The notes beneath the pieces are model-generated. The model did no database searches and had not been told where the DNA came from. It was given only the letters and a program-made list of their open reading frames with translations. Below are positions 41,101 through 50,041 of a stretch of 64,000 bases of DNA, piece after piece; position 1 is the stretch's first letter; every line of letters starts with the position of its first letter. The DNA lies in assembly GCA_043392685.1 (NCBI GenBank), contig JBHZGM010000013.1. One strand, written 5' to 3'. The translations under genes and the position numbers were made by a program. Source of the stretch: Metapseudomonas sp043392685. Lineage in GTDB: Bacteria; Pseudomonadota; Gammaproteobacteria; Pseudomonadales; Pseudomonadaceae.

Positions 41101-43661
41101 GCGATGGCATCGATGCATTGTTCGGCAACGAAGGCGATGACTGGATCGAAGGCGGAGCTGGCTTCGACTATATCGCCGGGGACAACGGGGACATCTTCTT
41201 CGAGAGCAAGGTCGTCGGCCACGACGTGATCAATGGTGGCGGTGGCGATACCGACTACGACGCCGAGTCGGGCGACGACATCATGTTCCAGAGCGCCGGT
41301 ATCCAGAAGAACATCGGCATGTGGGGCTTCGATTGGGCGATCCACCTCAATAGCCCGGTGGTGGCCGACTCGGACCTCAACCAGACGATATTCCCGAACA
41401 TGCCCATCGAAGTGCTGCGCGACCGTTTCAGCCAGGTGGAAGCGCTGTCCGGATGGAATCTCAACGACACGCTGCGCGGCGACGACAGGGGTAACGACCT
41501 GACCGCCGAGCCGGAGTTCATCCTCGATAACAACAACTTCCTCTCCCAGGCGGGTGTGGATCGAATCGATGGACTGCGTGACTTGCTGGGCGATCTCGTC
41601 GCTGACTACACCCCGACGCCCGGCGTCGATCCCGAAGGTGTGATCGCTTTCAACAGCGGCAACATCCTGCTGGGCGGTGGTGGTAGCGATCTGATCGAAG
41701 GCCGGGGCGGCGATGACTTCATCGATGGTGACGCCTGGCTCAACGTGCAGCTGCGCCTGCTCGATGCAAACGGCACACCGATGGTGGATGGCAGCGGCAA
41801 TGAGCTGCGTTTCGACAGCCTGCTGGAACTGCAGACCCGCATGTTCAACCGTGCACTGAATCCGGGCCAGTTGGAGATCGTTCGCGAGATCCGCTTCACC
41901 AACAATACCGGTGATCGTGATGTGGCCCTGTTCTCGGACCTCGCCGCCAACTATGACTGGTCGCTCAACGACGATGGTTCCTGGACCGTGGTCCATGCTC
42001 GCGGGACCGCGCTGGACGGCACCGATCGCCTGCGCAATATCGAGGTGCTGCGCTTCCTCGATCAGGATGTGTACATCGGCAATCAGGCGCCCGTAGGTAC
42101 GGTCGAGATCAGCGACACCTCGCCCACCGAAGGCCAGCTGCTCACCGCCAGCCGTGCATTCACTGACGTGAACGGCACGAGCAACGCCACCTTTGCCTAT
42201 CAATGGCAAGTGTTCAACGGGCTCGCGTTCGTCAACATCCTTGGCGCGATTGCCGCGACCTTCACCCCCACCCAGGCTGAAGTCGGCAAGGAGCTGCGGG
42301 TGATGGTCAGCTATACCGATGACCAGGGTAACGCCGAGGTGATTTATTCCGCCCCCACACAAGTGGTCGGCGATCTGTGGAACGGCGTGGGCGCCACGGC
42401 CGACATCCTCAGCTTCACCGCGGGCGACGACAACGCCCACGGCAACAACGGCAACGACCAGTTGTTTGGCCTGGCCGGAGACGATCTGCTCACAGGCGGC
42501 AACGGCAATGACACGCTTCACGGTGAGCTGGGCGATGACACGCTTCAGGGTGGTGCGGGCAACGACACGCTGCTGGGTGGTGAAGGCAATGACACCCTGC
42601 AGGGCGACGCCGGCAACGACACGCTGGACGGCGGTGCCGGAGCCGACCTGATGCAAGGCGGCGCCGGCAACGACCTCTATCTGGTTGACGATGCCGGCGA
42701 CCAGGTCATCGAAGAAACCTCTGGCACCGCCGGCGGTACGGACCGGGTCGACACCACCCTGGCGAGCTATACCCTGGGCGCCAATGTGGAGAACCTCACC
42801 TTCGTCGGCAACGGGAACTTCACCGGCATCGGCAACGAACTGGCCAATATCATCACCGGCGGCAGCGGCGACGATGTGCTCGACGGAGGCGCAGGGGCGG
42901 ATCGCCTGGTAGGCGGTGCAGGCAATGACACCTATTACCTGGACGTATCGGGCGACGTGATAGTCGAAGCCGCAGGTGGTGGCGTGGACCTGGCCTACTC
43001 CCAGTTGTCCAGTTACGTCATGGCCGCCAACCTGGAAAACCTGGTCTTCGTCGGCAGTGGCGCCACCTCTGTAACCGGCAACACCCTGGCCAACCAGATC
43101 ACCGGCGGCATTGCCGGCGATGTCCTGCTGGGCAATGGCGGTGACGACTCGCTGGTCGGCCTGGAGGGCGATGACTCACTCGATGGCGGCACCGGCAACG
43201 ATGCCTTGTTCGGAGGGCTGGGCAATGACTCGCTGGCAGGTGGTGTCGGCAACGACCTGCTCGAAGGCCAGGAAGGCGATGATGCGCTGGCCGGCGGCAA
43301 CGGTGACGACATGCTGCTTGGCGGCGACGGCGCCGACGTGCTGCAGGGTGACGGGGGCAACGACGTTCTGGTGGGGGGAGCTGGCAACGACATCCTCAAT
43401 GGTGGCACCGGAAACGACATCTTCCAGTTCGCCGCCGGTTTCGGTCATGACCAGATCATTGGCTTCGATGGCAACCCGGCGGGAGGACAGGACCTGCTGG
43501 ACATCTCCGCCCTCGGCATCAGCGCCGCCAGCTTCGCCGCTGCCGTGTCCATCAGCGGAACCGTCGCCCAGACCGTCGTAACCATCGGCGCCGACAGCAT
43601 CACGCTGGTCGGGGTCAACGTCACCACAATCAACCAGAGCGACTTTGTATTGGGGGCGTGA
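38139..43661 (+). CDS. RTX haem peroxidase (PehA-like animal-type peroxidase with calcium-binding repeats)
   Basis: 1840 residues. Residues about 100-870 are an animal-type (peroxinectin-like) haem peroxidase with distal His180 (FGQFFDHGLD), GDGRGNENIGLTAVHHVFHA and proximal His568 (VVYRFGHSML). RTX nonapeptide blocks (GGxGxDxL) start near residue 887 (GTGDDTLWGDGGNDTL), recur near 1172, 1428-1510 and 1650-1765. They are interrupted by an Ig-like domain at about 1314-1415 (NQAPVGTVEISDTSPTEGQL). The C-terminus (LDISALGISA to SDFVLGA) is a type-I secretion signal; no N-terminal signal exists. The ATG at 38139 has AAGGA upstream. No type-I exporter genes are nearby. P. putida PehA is the closest described relative I know of. 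Confidence 0.88.
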   Translation: MITLIKQDLAFILDQIIVAERHADGESLYDLVGNPLLPIGLRTVNGTWNNLIPGYEYYGSADQLMPRMLAPEFIDADFGIDGPGAPPGFPDSTTQTSYEQTSGYVVDSAPRTISNLISDQSATNPAAVAAANSTEGSFAFDHDGNPDTPDLMFIANVAPDEGISAPYNAWMAIFGQFFDHGLDLVNKGGSGTVYIPLQTDDPLYDPNSPTNFMVLTRATNQPGADGILGTADDVREHINQTTPFIDQNQTYTSHPSHQVFLREYEMVPRLDANGQPILDDNGQPLLIPVATGRMLDGPGGGLATWADIKQQAREKLGIDLSDADVTNLPLLATDEYGQFERGANGFAQIVTAAGLVEGNPAAPISTAAAIRTGHAFLDDIAHEATPRNSDGSMKVADSDDALGLGGAPIANPDFNPELPVGPGNLPTLASYDNELLDAHYITGDGRGNENIGLTAVHHVFHAEHNRLIEQIKSTLLEDGDLAFLNQWLRIDVATWPASQAEIDALAWDGERLFQAARFTNEMQYQHLVFEEFVRKIQPFTDVFMVQPNVELDPAIVAEFAHVVYRFGHSMLNETVDRLDIGMQNSDLGLIQAFLNPVEFGSAEDADAAAGAIIRGMTRQVGNEIDEFITGALRNNLVGLPLDLAALNIARGRDTGVPSLNHAREQFFEMTNDANLRPYVSWVDFTLNLKHPASIINFIAAYGTHDSITQAITVADKRAAAEALVYASDDSPADRVQFLNSTGEWANRETGLNLVDFWIGGLAERKMLFGGMLGSTFNFVFETQMETLQNADRFYYLSRLQGQHLLSELEANSFASLVMANTDLGAPGSSHLPGDLFAAVDYILEIDQARQIGADPTWSNPILEALTPMVERAPGVLKYFGDDHVVLGGSEGNEWLLAGTGDDTLWGDGGNDTLEGGYGNDILHGGSGDDVITDIGGDDNIKGEDGNDVISGGNGIDLLFGGAGKDFIIGGTDGKQVLGGTGDDFIYGGDGIDALFGNEGDDWIEGGAGFDYIAGDNGDIFFESKVVGHDVINGGGGDTDYDAESGDDIMFQSAGIQKNIGMWGFDWAIHLNSPVVADSDLNQTIFPNMPIEVLRDRFSQVEALSGWNLNDTLRGDDRGNDLTAEPEFILDNNNFLSQAGVDRIDGLRDLLGDLVADYTPTPGVDPEGVIAFNSGNILLGGGGSDLIEGRGGDDFIDGDAWLNVQLRLLDANGTPMVDGSGNELRFDSLLELQTRMFNRALNPGQLEIVREIRFTNNTGDRDVALFSDLAANYDWSLNDDGSWTVVHARGTALDGTDRLRNIEVLRFLDQDVYIGNQAPVGTVEISDTSPTEGQLLTASRAFTDVNGTSNATFAYQWQVFNGLAFVNILGAIAATFTPTQAEVGKELRVMVSYTDDQGNAEVIYSAPTQVVGDLWNGVGATADILSFTAGDDNAHGNNGNDQLFGLAGDDLLTGGNGNDTLHGELGDDTLQGGAGNDTLLGGEGNDTLQGDAGNDTLDGGAGADLMQGGAGNDLYLVDDAGDQVIEETSGTAGGTDRVDTTLASYTLGANVENLTFVGNGNFTGIGNELANIITGGSGDDVLDGGAGADRLVGGAGNDTYYLDVSGDVIVEAAGGGVDLAYSQLSSYVMAANLENLVFVGSGATSVTGNTLANQITGGIAGDVLLGNGGDDSLVGLEGDDSLDGGTGNDALFGGLGNDSLAGGVGNDLLEGQEGDDALAGGNGDDMLLGGDGADVLQGDGGNDVLVGGAGNDILNGGTGNDIFQFAAGFGHDQIIGFDGNPAGGQDLLDISALGISAASFAAAVSISGTVAQTVVTIGADSITLVGVNVTTINQSDFVLGA

Positions 43662-43742
43662 GAGCGGGAAATCCGCCACGGCGCACACCTGGTGTCGCCG
43701 TGGCGCTGCAACTGGGTTGGCGCGTATCGGCCCGGGAGCCTT

Positions 43743-43797
43743 GCAGGAGCCAGCTTGCTGGCGAAACAGGAGCATTCGCTGGCAAGCCAGCTCCTGC
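43743..43797. repeat. REP doublet (GCAGGAGCCAGC type)
   Basis: Two inverted 23-nt copies: GCAGGAGCCAGCTTGCTGGC plus GAA (43743-43765) and its exact reverse complement (43775-43797). It is the same REP class as at 17372 with compensated G/C swaps. It lies between the RTX gene and the convergent small gene. Confidence 0.83.
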
Positions 43798-43866
43798 ATG
43801 CACCGCAGCCACTTGCCTGAGCAGGCATGGCCTATCGGATGGCCGGCGCTGAAGTTCCCGTACGGA

Positions 43867-44319
43867 TCATTCCGCCTGCATGCCAGCGTTCATCTGGTCC
43901 TGGGGGGCGTCCATCCAGTTCAGCTTGTCGAGATGCCGCTTGCAGTTGACGTACTGCTGCCCCACTACCTCATCGACCCAGCCGAACTGCTCGATGACCC
44001 GTGGATTCACCCAGCCGTTGCAGGCCAGGGACAGCACCTGGGCTCGCCAGCCATCCTGGTAACCTTCGACCCGCTCGAATCGTCGCCAGCCCTTCAGCGC
44101 ATCATCGCTACCCAGCCAGTACCATTCGCCGTAGTAAGCCTGATCGAACACGGCGAACTTCGTCGTCCTCCCCCAGAAGTTCTGCCTGACCTCCGCCTTG
44201 CACGCCTCATAATCGAACAGGCCCCCGTAGATCTGCGCCTCGATAGCACGGGCAATGTGCTGCTGCGCCAACTTTTGAGCCATACGTCGAATGACCCCAT
44301 CGAATATCGAATCAGACAT
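43867..44319 (-). CDS. Protein of unknown function
   Basis: 150 residues from the ATG at 44319 with GAAGG 7 nt upstream; the longer frame has no support. It is rich in Trp and Tyr (QAYYGEWYWLGSDDALKGWR), with Cys in YEACKAEV, LACNGWV and YVNCKRHL. No signal peptide or membrane span is present. I do not recognise the family. It stands alone, convergent with the RTX peroxidase. Confidence 0.6.
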   Translation of the reverse strand: MSDSIFDGVIRRMAQKLAQQHIARAIEAQIYGGLFDYEACKAEVRQNFWGRTTKFAVFDQAYYGEWYWLGSDDALKGWRRFERVEGYQDGWRAQVLSLACNGWVNPRVIEQFGWVDEVVGQQYVNCKRHLDKLNWMDAPQDQMNAGMQAE

Positions 44320-44618
44320 GGCCGGGCCTTCTGCTTGGGGTGGAGTTAGAGAAGAGGATATCAGGCAGCCGGGGGCCTGCTCGTTGCCGGGGATGCCAGT
44401 TAGGCCGCCCATCACCTGCAACACTGGATGTAAAGGGCCATAACGCTGCGGGCGGGAGGGGGGCATGCAAAACCTGTAGGGGAGATTTCATTCGCCAAGC
44501 AGACCGCAGGTCTGCCCCTGGGAATCGCGGCCAGATCCAACCGCCCTCTCCCCAGCGCCGCTTTGCGCCCCGCAGCGGGAGAGGGGGTTGTCCGTGCAGA
44601 CTTTCAGTCCTGTGCCCG
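44320..44618. repeat. Intergenic repeat module (copy 8) and a CCCTCTCCC-type hairpin
   Basis: At 44470-44525 CTGTAGGGGAGATTTCATTC and the core AGACCGCAGGTCTGCCCC form a diverged copy of the main repeat. At 44543-44590 CCCTCTCCCC pairs with GGGAGAGGGGG around a GC-rich loop, resembling the hairpin at 63924. No gene is seen in this stretch. Confidence 0.6.
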
Positions 44619-47600
44619 TCAGAAATCCCGCTTGTAGAACAGGTCCAGGGAGCTGGCCAGGCCGCTTGCGGCTTCGAGGTAGAGGCGCTTGGTCAGTTCG
44701 TAGCGCAGCGCAACGACGCTGGTGGAATCCACCACGCCGAGGCCGTAGCGGATGCTCAGGCGGTCGGTGATCTGGCCCATCGCGCCGTCATCGCCCAGCT
44801 GCAGGTCCTTGAGGCCGAGGCGCTGGGCCAGTTCGCCGGTCAGCGGCGCGCTGCCGGACAGGCCCATGGCCAGCGCCGCGCGGCCCAGTGCATTGTTGTC
44901 GCCTTCAGTGCTGTTCAGCGGTCGGCCGAGGATCAGGTAGGACAGCGCCTGTTCCTGGCTCATCGCCGGATTGGAGAAAACTTCGCTGCTCGGCTCGTCG
45001 GCGCGGCCGTTCAGGCGCAGGCCGGCAGTGACGTCACCCACGTTGCGCACGGCTTCCACATCCAGGTACGGCTGGTCCAGCGGGCCGGCGAACAGCAGCC
45101 GCGCGCGGCGCAGGTCAAGGCGCTGGCCATAGGCGCGATAGCGGCCGTTCTTCAGCACCAGTTCACCGTTGCCGGTGAGGTTGTCGCCAACCTTGAGGTG
45201 GCCCTTGAGGTCGGCGGTCAGGCCGAAGCCGGAGAACTGCAGGCGGTCCTGGCCGACTTCCACGTCGACGTTCATGGCCACCTGCAGGGGCTGCTGTTGC
45301 GTTTCCTGCTCACCCACCACGCGGGCATCCGGGGAGACCTTGACCGCCTGGGGCGGCAGCTCGCGGACTTTGATCCGGCCGCGCGGCACCTGCACCTTGC
45401 CGGTCACCGCCAGGCGCTCGCCGGCCAGGCCGATGCGCAGGTCCGGCTCCACTTCCAGGTTGGCGTAGGGCTCCACCACCAGCGGCAGGCGCGATCCACG
45501 CAGCGCCAGGTCGAGATCCAGCCCCTCGGCCCACGCCAGCTTGCCGGACAGGCTGCCCTGCCCCTGTTCGCCACTGCGCCATTGCCCGCTCAGCTCCAGG
45601 TTCTCACCAGCGATACGCGCTTCCAGGCCCAGTGCGTCGAAGCTCATCGGCAGGTCGCCACCACCGATGCGGCCATCGGTGAGGCGCAGGTTGCCCAGCA
45701 CGTAAGGCGCCTGCAGGGTGCCGCTGAGGCTGCCGGCGCCCTGCAGGCGGCCTTCGAGGGTTTCCACCCTGGGCACGAAGGGGCGCAGCACCGAGAGGTC
45801 CAGGCCGTCCAGGCGGAACTGCCCGGACAGCGGCTTGTTCGCCGGGCGCGGGTCGATGCGCGCGTCCAGTTGCAGCTCACCCAGCCCCTGCCCCTGGAAG
45901 CTCAATTGGCTGTCGATGCGTTGCGGGCGCAGGGTGCTGTCCAGCAACAGCCGCCGGTAGGGAAAGTCGAGCCAGCGGTCTTCTTCCTTCAGGCGCAGTA
46001 CGCCGCTGCCGGCGTCCACGGTGATGCGGCCATTGGGACCGCTGGCCGGCAGGTCCAGCCTGAGGTCGGCATTCAGTTCGCCCTGCCAGGCGAAGTCTTC
46101 CGGCAGCCAGCGCGCCAGGCTGGCCAGGGGGAAGTCGCGCAAGCGGTAGTCCAGTTTCGGTTCGGGCATCAGGCGTTGCTCGCCGCCGCACAGGCTCGCC
46201 TGTCCGGCACGCCAGCAATGGGCGCCGAAGTTGAGCTTGCCATCGGCCAGCCGCTCCAGCCGTGCCGGCGCTTCCAGACGCCACTCCTGGCCGCCGGCCT
46301 GGACTTCGCCGCGCGCCAGCCGTCCGCGCCAGTTGCCGGCGTCCAGCTTGCCGTCCAGCGCCAGCAACAGGTCGAGCAGCGGCCCGTTGAGCTTGAGCTC
46401 CAGCTGCTGGCGCACGCGGTCACCAGAGCCCTCGGCGGTGAGCGTGCCGAATTCGTTGTCGCCGGCGGCCAGACCATCCACCTGAACCTGCACGCGGCCG
46501 CGCTGGGCGGCATCTAGCCGGGCATCCAGTTTCAGGCGGTCGAGGCGGGTGTCGCCCTGCCCCATGCGCTCGCCGGTCAGCGCCAGCTTGCCTTGCGGCG
46601 CCTGCAGGGTGCCCGCGAGGTCGAGCCGCCCCTGGGCCTTGCCGAACAGTTTCGGCCAGAGCTGGCCGAGGCGGTTCAGGGCCAGGTCGAGATGGCCGCT
46701 GAGCTTCTGGTCCAGCTGACCCTGCCCTTCGATCCGGTTGTCCCCCAGGCGCAGGTGCAGGGCATTGAGCAGCCAGCGCTCGCCTGCGCCCTCGGCCCTG
46801 GCCTGGAGCAACGCGGGCTGGCCACGCAGCTGGCCCTTGAGGTCGAGGTCGGCATTCAACTCCAGCCTCTGCTCGCGCCAGGCGCCGTTGGATTGCAGCT
46901 TTCCGGCGAGGGTTCCCGGCAGTTCGGCGAGCCAGAAGGAGGGATCCAGTCCGCTCAGGGCCAGTTGGCTGTCCCAGCCGACACCGTTGGCGAAATCGAT
47001 CTTCATCTTGCCTTCGGCCTTGCCCTGCCCGGCCTTGAGTTGCAGGTCGGCCAGGGTGACGCTGGCCAGGTCGCCCGCCACCGGGCTGCCCAGGCTGAAA
47101 TCACCGGCCGGGCCCTTGAGCATGGCGTCGAAGCGGCCTTCGTAGCGGGACTCGGCGTAGCGCACTTCGGCATCCAGTTGCTGCATGTCCACCGGCGGCG
47201 GCGGCTCCTGGGGGAACAGCCGTTGCCAGGGGAAGTCGCGCCATTGCAGGCGGCTGTCGATGGCGAGCGCCTGCTGCCAGTCGATGCGGCCCTGCAACGC
47301 CAGGGTCTGCTGCGGATCACCGGTGAGCAGAAGCTGCTTGATATCGGCACCGCGGGCGTCGACGCGGCCCGCGAGGTCCAGCATTACCGCGCCACCCTCC
47401 CCCGGCAGACTGGCCTTGCCTTGTACCGCATAACCCGCCTTGAGGTCGCCCCTGGCGCTCAGCTCCACCTGGGTGAGGGTCAGAGTTTCCGGCAGGTCGG
47501 CACTGGCCTTGAAGCCGTCGGCCCGCAGCGTGGCGCTGGCCGGCAGGTTGTCTGCCAGGGGCCGCAGCTCGCCGTCCAGACGGCCATTGAGGTAACCGCT

Positions 47601-48266
47601 GCTGTCGGCCTGCAGCTTGAGCACGCCTTGCAGGTCGCCGTCGGCCTTCAGCGCCAGCTTCCAGGGCATCTCACCGGGCGCCGGCAGTTGCAGGCTGCCT
47701 GCCACTGTCAGCGGCCAGTCGCCCTCGGGACGCAGAGTGCCGTGCAGTTCCAGCGCCAGCTCATCGCGACGCAGGCTGAGCCGCTCCAGTTGCAGCCCCT
47801 CTGCCTGCCAGCGCGCCACCAGCTCCAGTTGCTGCAACTGGTCGTCGCCATCGAGCACGAAGTGCCCGACACGCACCTGTCCGATCTCCAGGGCCAGGGG
47901 CAGGCGCAACTCAGGCAGGCTGAGGGGGCTGGAGTCTCCATCGGCAGCAGTTGCCGGCAGATCCAGCGCGATGCTGTCGCTGGCCAGTTCATCGATGCAC
48001 AGGGTGCGACGCAGCAGGCAACCGGGGGACCACTCCAGCAGCGGCGCCTCCACCCTCAAGGCGCTGCCATCCTGCTGCCAGACCAGGCGCCTGGCGCTCC
48101 AGCGTCCGCCCAGTACACCGTTGAAGTCCTCCACCGCCAGCCCCGGCACCCGCTCCAGCAGCCAGCGGCCGCCGGTTTCCGTGAACAGCAGGACGGCCGG
48201 AATCGCCACCACCCCCGCCAGGACGGCGGCCAGCCCTGCGAGGCCGACTTTCAGCGCGCGCCTCAC
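44619..48266 (-). CDS. tamB: Translocation and assembly module subunit TamB
   Basis: 1215 residues, normal for TamB. One N-terminal inner-membrane anchor (VGLAGLAAVLAGVVAIPAVL) is followed by a very long repetitive beta-rich (AsmA-like, lipid-channel) periplasmic stretch. The conserved C-terminal DUF490 domain contains MNVDVEVGQDRLQFSGFGLT, LKGHLKVGDNLTGNGELVL and the terminal DLFYKRDF. With TamA it spans the envelope and functions in outer-membrane biogenesis and phospholipid transport. The start overlaps the tamA stop by 4 nt. Confidence 0.92.
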   Translation of the reverse strand: MRRALKVGLAGLAAVLAGVVAIPAVLLFTETGGRWLLERVPGLAVEDFNGVLGGRWSARRLVWQQDGSALRVEAPLLEWSPGCLLRRTLCIDELASDSIALDLPATAADGDSSPLSLPELRLPLALEIGQVRVGHFVLDGDDQLQQLELVARWQAEGLQLERLSLRRDELALELHGTLRPEGDWPLTVAGSLQLPAPGEMPWKLALKADGDLQGVLKLQADSSGYLNGRLDGELRPLADNLPASATLRADGFKASADLPETLTLTQVELSARGDLKAGYAVQGKASLPGEGGAVMLDLAGRVDARGADIKQLLLTGDPQQTLALQGRIDWQQALAIDSRLQWRDFPWQRLFPQEPPPPVDMQQLDAEVRYAESRYEGRFDAMLKGPAGDFSLGSPVAGDLASVTLADLQLKAGQGKAEGKMKIDFANGVGWDSQLALSGLDPSFWLAELPGTLAGKLQSNGAWREQRLELNADLDLKGQLRGQPALLQARAEGAGERWLLNALHLRLGDNRIEGQGQLDQKLSGHLDLALNRLGQLWPKLFGKAQGRLDLAGTLQAPQGKLALTGERMGQGDTRLDRLKLDARLDAAQRGRVQVQVDGLAAGDNEFGTLTAEGSGDRVRQQLELKLNGPLLDLLLALDGKLDAGNWRGRLARGEVQAGGQEWRLEAPARLERLADGKLNFGAHCWRAGQASLCGGEQRLMPEPKLDYRLRDFPLASLARWLPEDFAWQGELNADLRLDLPASGPNGRITVDAGSGVLRLKEEDRWLDFPYRRLLLDSTLRPQRIDSQLSFQGQGLGELQLDARIDPRPANKPLSGQFRLDGLDLSVLRPFVPRVETLEGRLQGAGSLSGTLQAPYVLGNLRLTDGRIGGGDLPMSFDALGLEARIAGENLELSGQWRSGEQGQGSLSGKLAWAEGLDLDLALRGSRLPLVVEPYANLEVEPDLRIGLAGERLAVTGKVQVPRGRIKVRELPPQAVKVSPDARVVGEQETQQQPLQVAMNVDVEVGQDRLQFSGFGLTADLKGHLKVGDNLTGNGELVLKNGRYRAYGQRLDLRRARLLFAGPLDQPYLDVEAVRNVGDVTAGLRLNGRADEPSSEVFSNPAMSQEQALSYLILGRPLNSTEGDNNALGRAALAMGLSGSAPLTGELAQRLGLKDLQLGDDGAMGQITDRLSIRYGLGVVDSTSVVALRYELTKRLYLEAASGLASSLDLFYKRDF

Positions 48267-49993
48267 AGTTCCGGCCCCATGGAGAAGTGGATGCGGTAGC
48301 CGCCCGGATCATCCAGGGCCTTGGCCAGATCGAGGCGGATAGGCCCCACCGGCGAAACCCAGCGCACGCCCAGGCCGGCGCCGGTCTTCATCGCAGCATT
48401 CAGGGAGTCCATGGCATTGCCGCGGTCGACGAAGGTTGCCAGGCGCCACTTCTCGGTGATCGGAAACTGGTATTCCGCGCTGCCCACCAGCAGGTAGCGG
48501 CCACCCACCTTCTTACCGTGGCTGTCTTCCGGCGAGAGGGTCTGGTAGTCGTAGCCGCGCACGCTCTGGTCACCACCGGCGAAGAAGCGCAGGGACGGCG
48601 GAATGGATTCGAAATCGGTGGTGGCGATGCCGCCGGCCTGCACCCGGCCCAGCACGCGGTGGCCGCCAGGCAGGGTGTAAAGCCCCTTGGCCATGGCGCT
48701 GGCGTAGGTGAAGTCGGTATCCGAGAGGATGCCTTGCTTGGCGCCACGTACGTCGAACTGCAGCGAATAGCCGCGATTGGGGTCGAGCTTGTTGTCGCTA
48801 CGGGTCACGCCGTAGCTGATGCCGGGGATGAGGAAGTTGCTGCGGCCATCATCGCTGCCATCGCCGAAGTCGAAGGTCTCCTGCTCCCAGCGCAGGGACA
48901 CCACCCTCTGCCAGTCGCTGGGCAGCCTGGACTGCCACTGGGCGCCCAGGGTGAAACGGCGGCTATCCACGTCCACCAGGTTCTCCCGCTGCAGACCGGA
49001 GGAGAAGCGCAGCGTGTCGGTCAGCGGCGGGTCCAGGGGAATCTCGTACCAGGTGCCGACGTTCTGCCGCACCGGGGAAACCTCGGTTTCTGCGCCCAGG
49101 CGATGGCCCTGGGGGTTGATCCAGTGGCGGGTCCAGTTGGCGCGGGCGCGCGGCCCCACGTCAGTGGAGATGCCAACGCCCAGGCCGATGGTTCGCGGCT
49201 TCACCGCCTCCAGCCTGACCTTGACCGGTATCACCCGGCCTCCATCCTTGGCCGGGCTGGCGTCTACCCGCACTTCATCGAAATAGCCGCTGGCCTGCAG
49301 GTTCTGGCTGAGCTTGGCGACCTGGTCGGAGTCGTACGGCGTATTGGCCGGGAATGGCACCAGCCGCGCCAGCAAATCCGCGTCGAACGGGGTATCGCCT
49401 TCGAAACTCACGGCCCCCAGGCTGTAGCGCGGTCCGCTGTCGTAGACCAGTTCGATATCGGCGAAGCCGGCGCGCGGGTCGATGTCCAGGCGCTGGCGCG
49501 TGAAGCGGCCATCGAAGAAGCCGTAACGCAAGGCCTGGTTCTGGATCAGCTTCTTGGCGTCCTCGTAGGCGCCCTGGTTGAGCTGGGCTCCCTGGCTCAG
49601 CGCCTTGCTCTGCGGCACGCGGAAAGCTTCGTGGGCACTGGCTTCGCCTTCGATCCGCACCACGACATTGCGCAGCCGCACCGGCTCGCCGGGAACCACC
49701 AGCAGGTGCAGTGAGGGGGTCTTGCCGCCGTCGATACGGCTGTCGATCTCGGCCTGGTAATAGCCGAGCGCCTTCGCGGCCTGGCGCGCCTGATCCTCTG
49801 CGGAGCGCCGAAAGCGTCGCAGGGCTTCTTCATCGCGATCGCCAAGGGCGCCGATGTAGGCCTCGATATTGGCCTTCAGCGCCGCGTTGGCGGGTTCTAT
49901 CTTCACATCCAGCGTGGCTTTGGCCAGCGCCAGACTACTCGTGCAAAGCAGGCCCAGCAGCAGCGGGCCGCGCAATCCTTGGCGGTATTTCAT
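48263..49993 (-). CDS. tamA: Outer-membrane translocation and assembly module subunit TamA
   Basis: 576 residues of the Omp85 superfamily. A signal peptide (LRGPLLLGLLCTSSLALA) precedes three POTRA domains (about 25-260), and the 16-strand barrel contains the (V/I)RGY/F motif as QSVRGYDYQTLSPED and the C-terminal PGGYRIHFSMGPEL. I start at 49993; an ATG at 50002 would add MPR only. Neither has a strong ribosome site. It is the first gene of the tamA-tamB operon. Confidence 0.92.
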   Translation of the reverse strand: MKYRQGLRGPLLLGLLCTSSLALAKATLDVKIEPANAALKANIEAYIGALGDRDEEALRRFRRSAEDQARQAAKALGYYQAEIDSRIDGGKTPSLHLLVVPGEPVRLRNVVVRIEGEASAHEAFRVPQSKALSQGAQLNQGAYEDAKKLIQNQALRYGFFDGRFTRQRLDIDPRAGFADIELVYDSGPRYSLGAVSFEGDTPFDADLLARLVPFPANTPYDSDQVAKLSQNLQASGYFDEVRVDASPAKDGGRVIPVKVRLEAVKPRTIGLGVGISTDVGPRARANWTRHWINPQGHRLGAETEVSPVRQNVGTWYEIPLDPPLTDTLRFSSGLQRENLVDVDSRRFTLGAQWQSRLPSDWQRVVSLRWEQETFDFGDGSDDGRSNFLIPGISYGVTRSDNKLDPNRGYSLQFDVRGAKQGILSDTDFTYASAMAKGLYTLPGGHRVLGRVQAGGIATTDFESIPPSLRFFAGGDQSVRGYDYQTLSPEDSHGKKVGGRYLLVGSAEYQFPITEKWRLATFVDRGNAMDSLNAAMKTGAGLGVRWVSPVGPIRLDLAKALDDPGGYRIHFSMGPEL

Positions 49994-50041
49994 GCGCGGC
50001 ATGCTAGCACGGCAGTCCGAAGTTTCCGTGAGAAAGCTCTG

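Noticed and set aside
40798..43430. CRISPR-like or tandem DNA repeat
   Set aside because: The periodic sequence encodes RTX nonapeptides within the open peroxidase gene; it is protein-level repetition.
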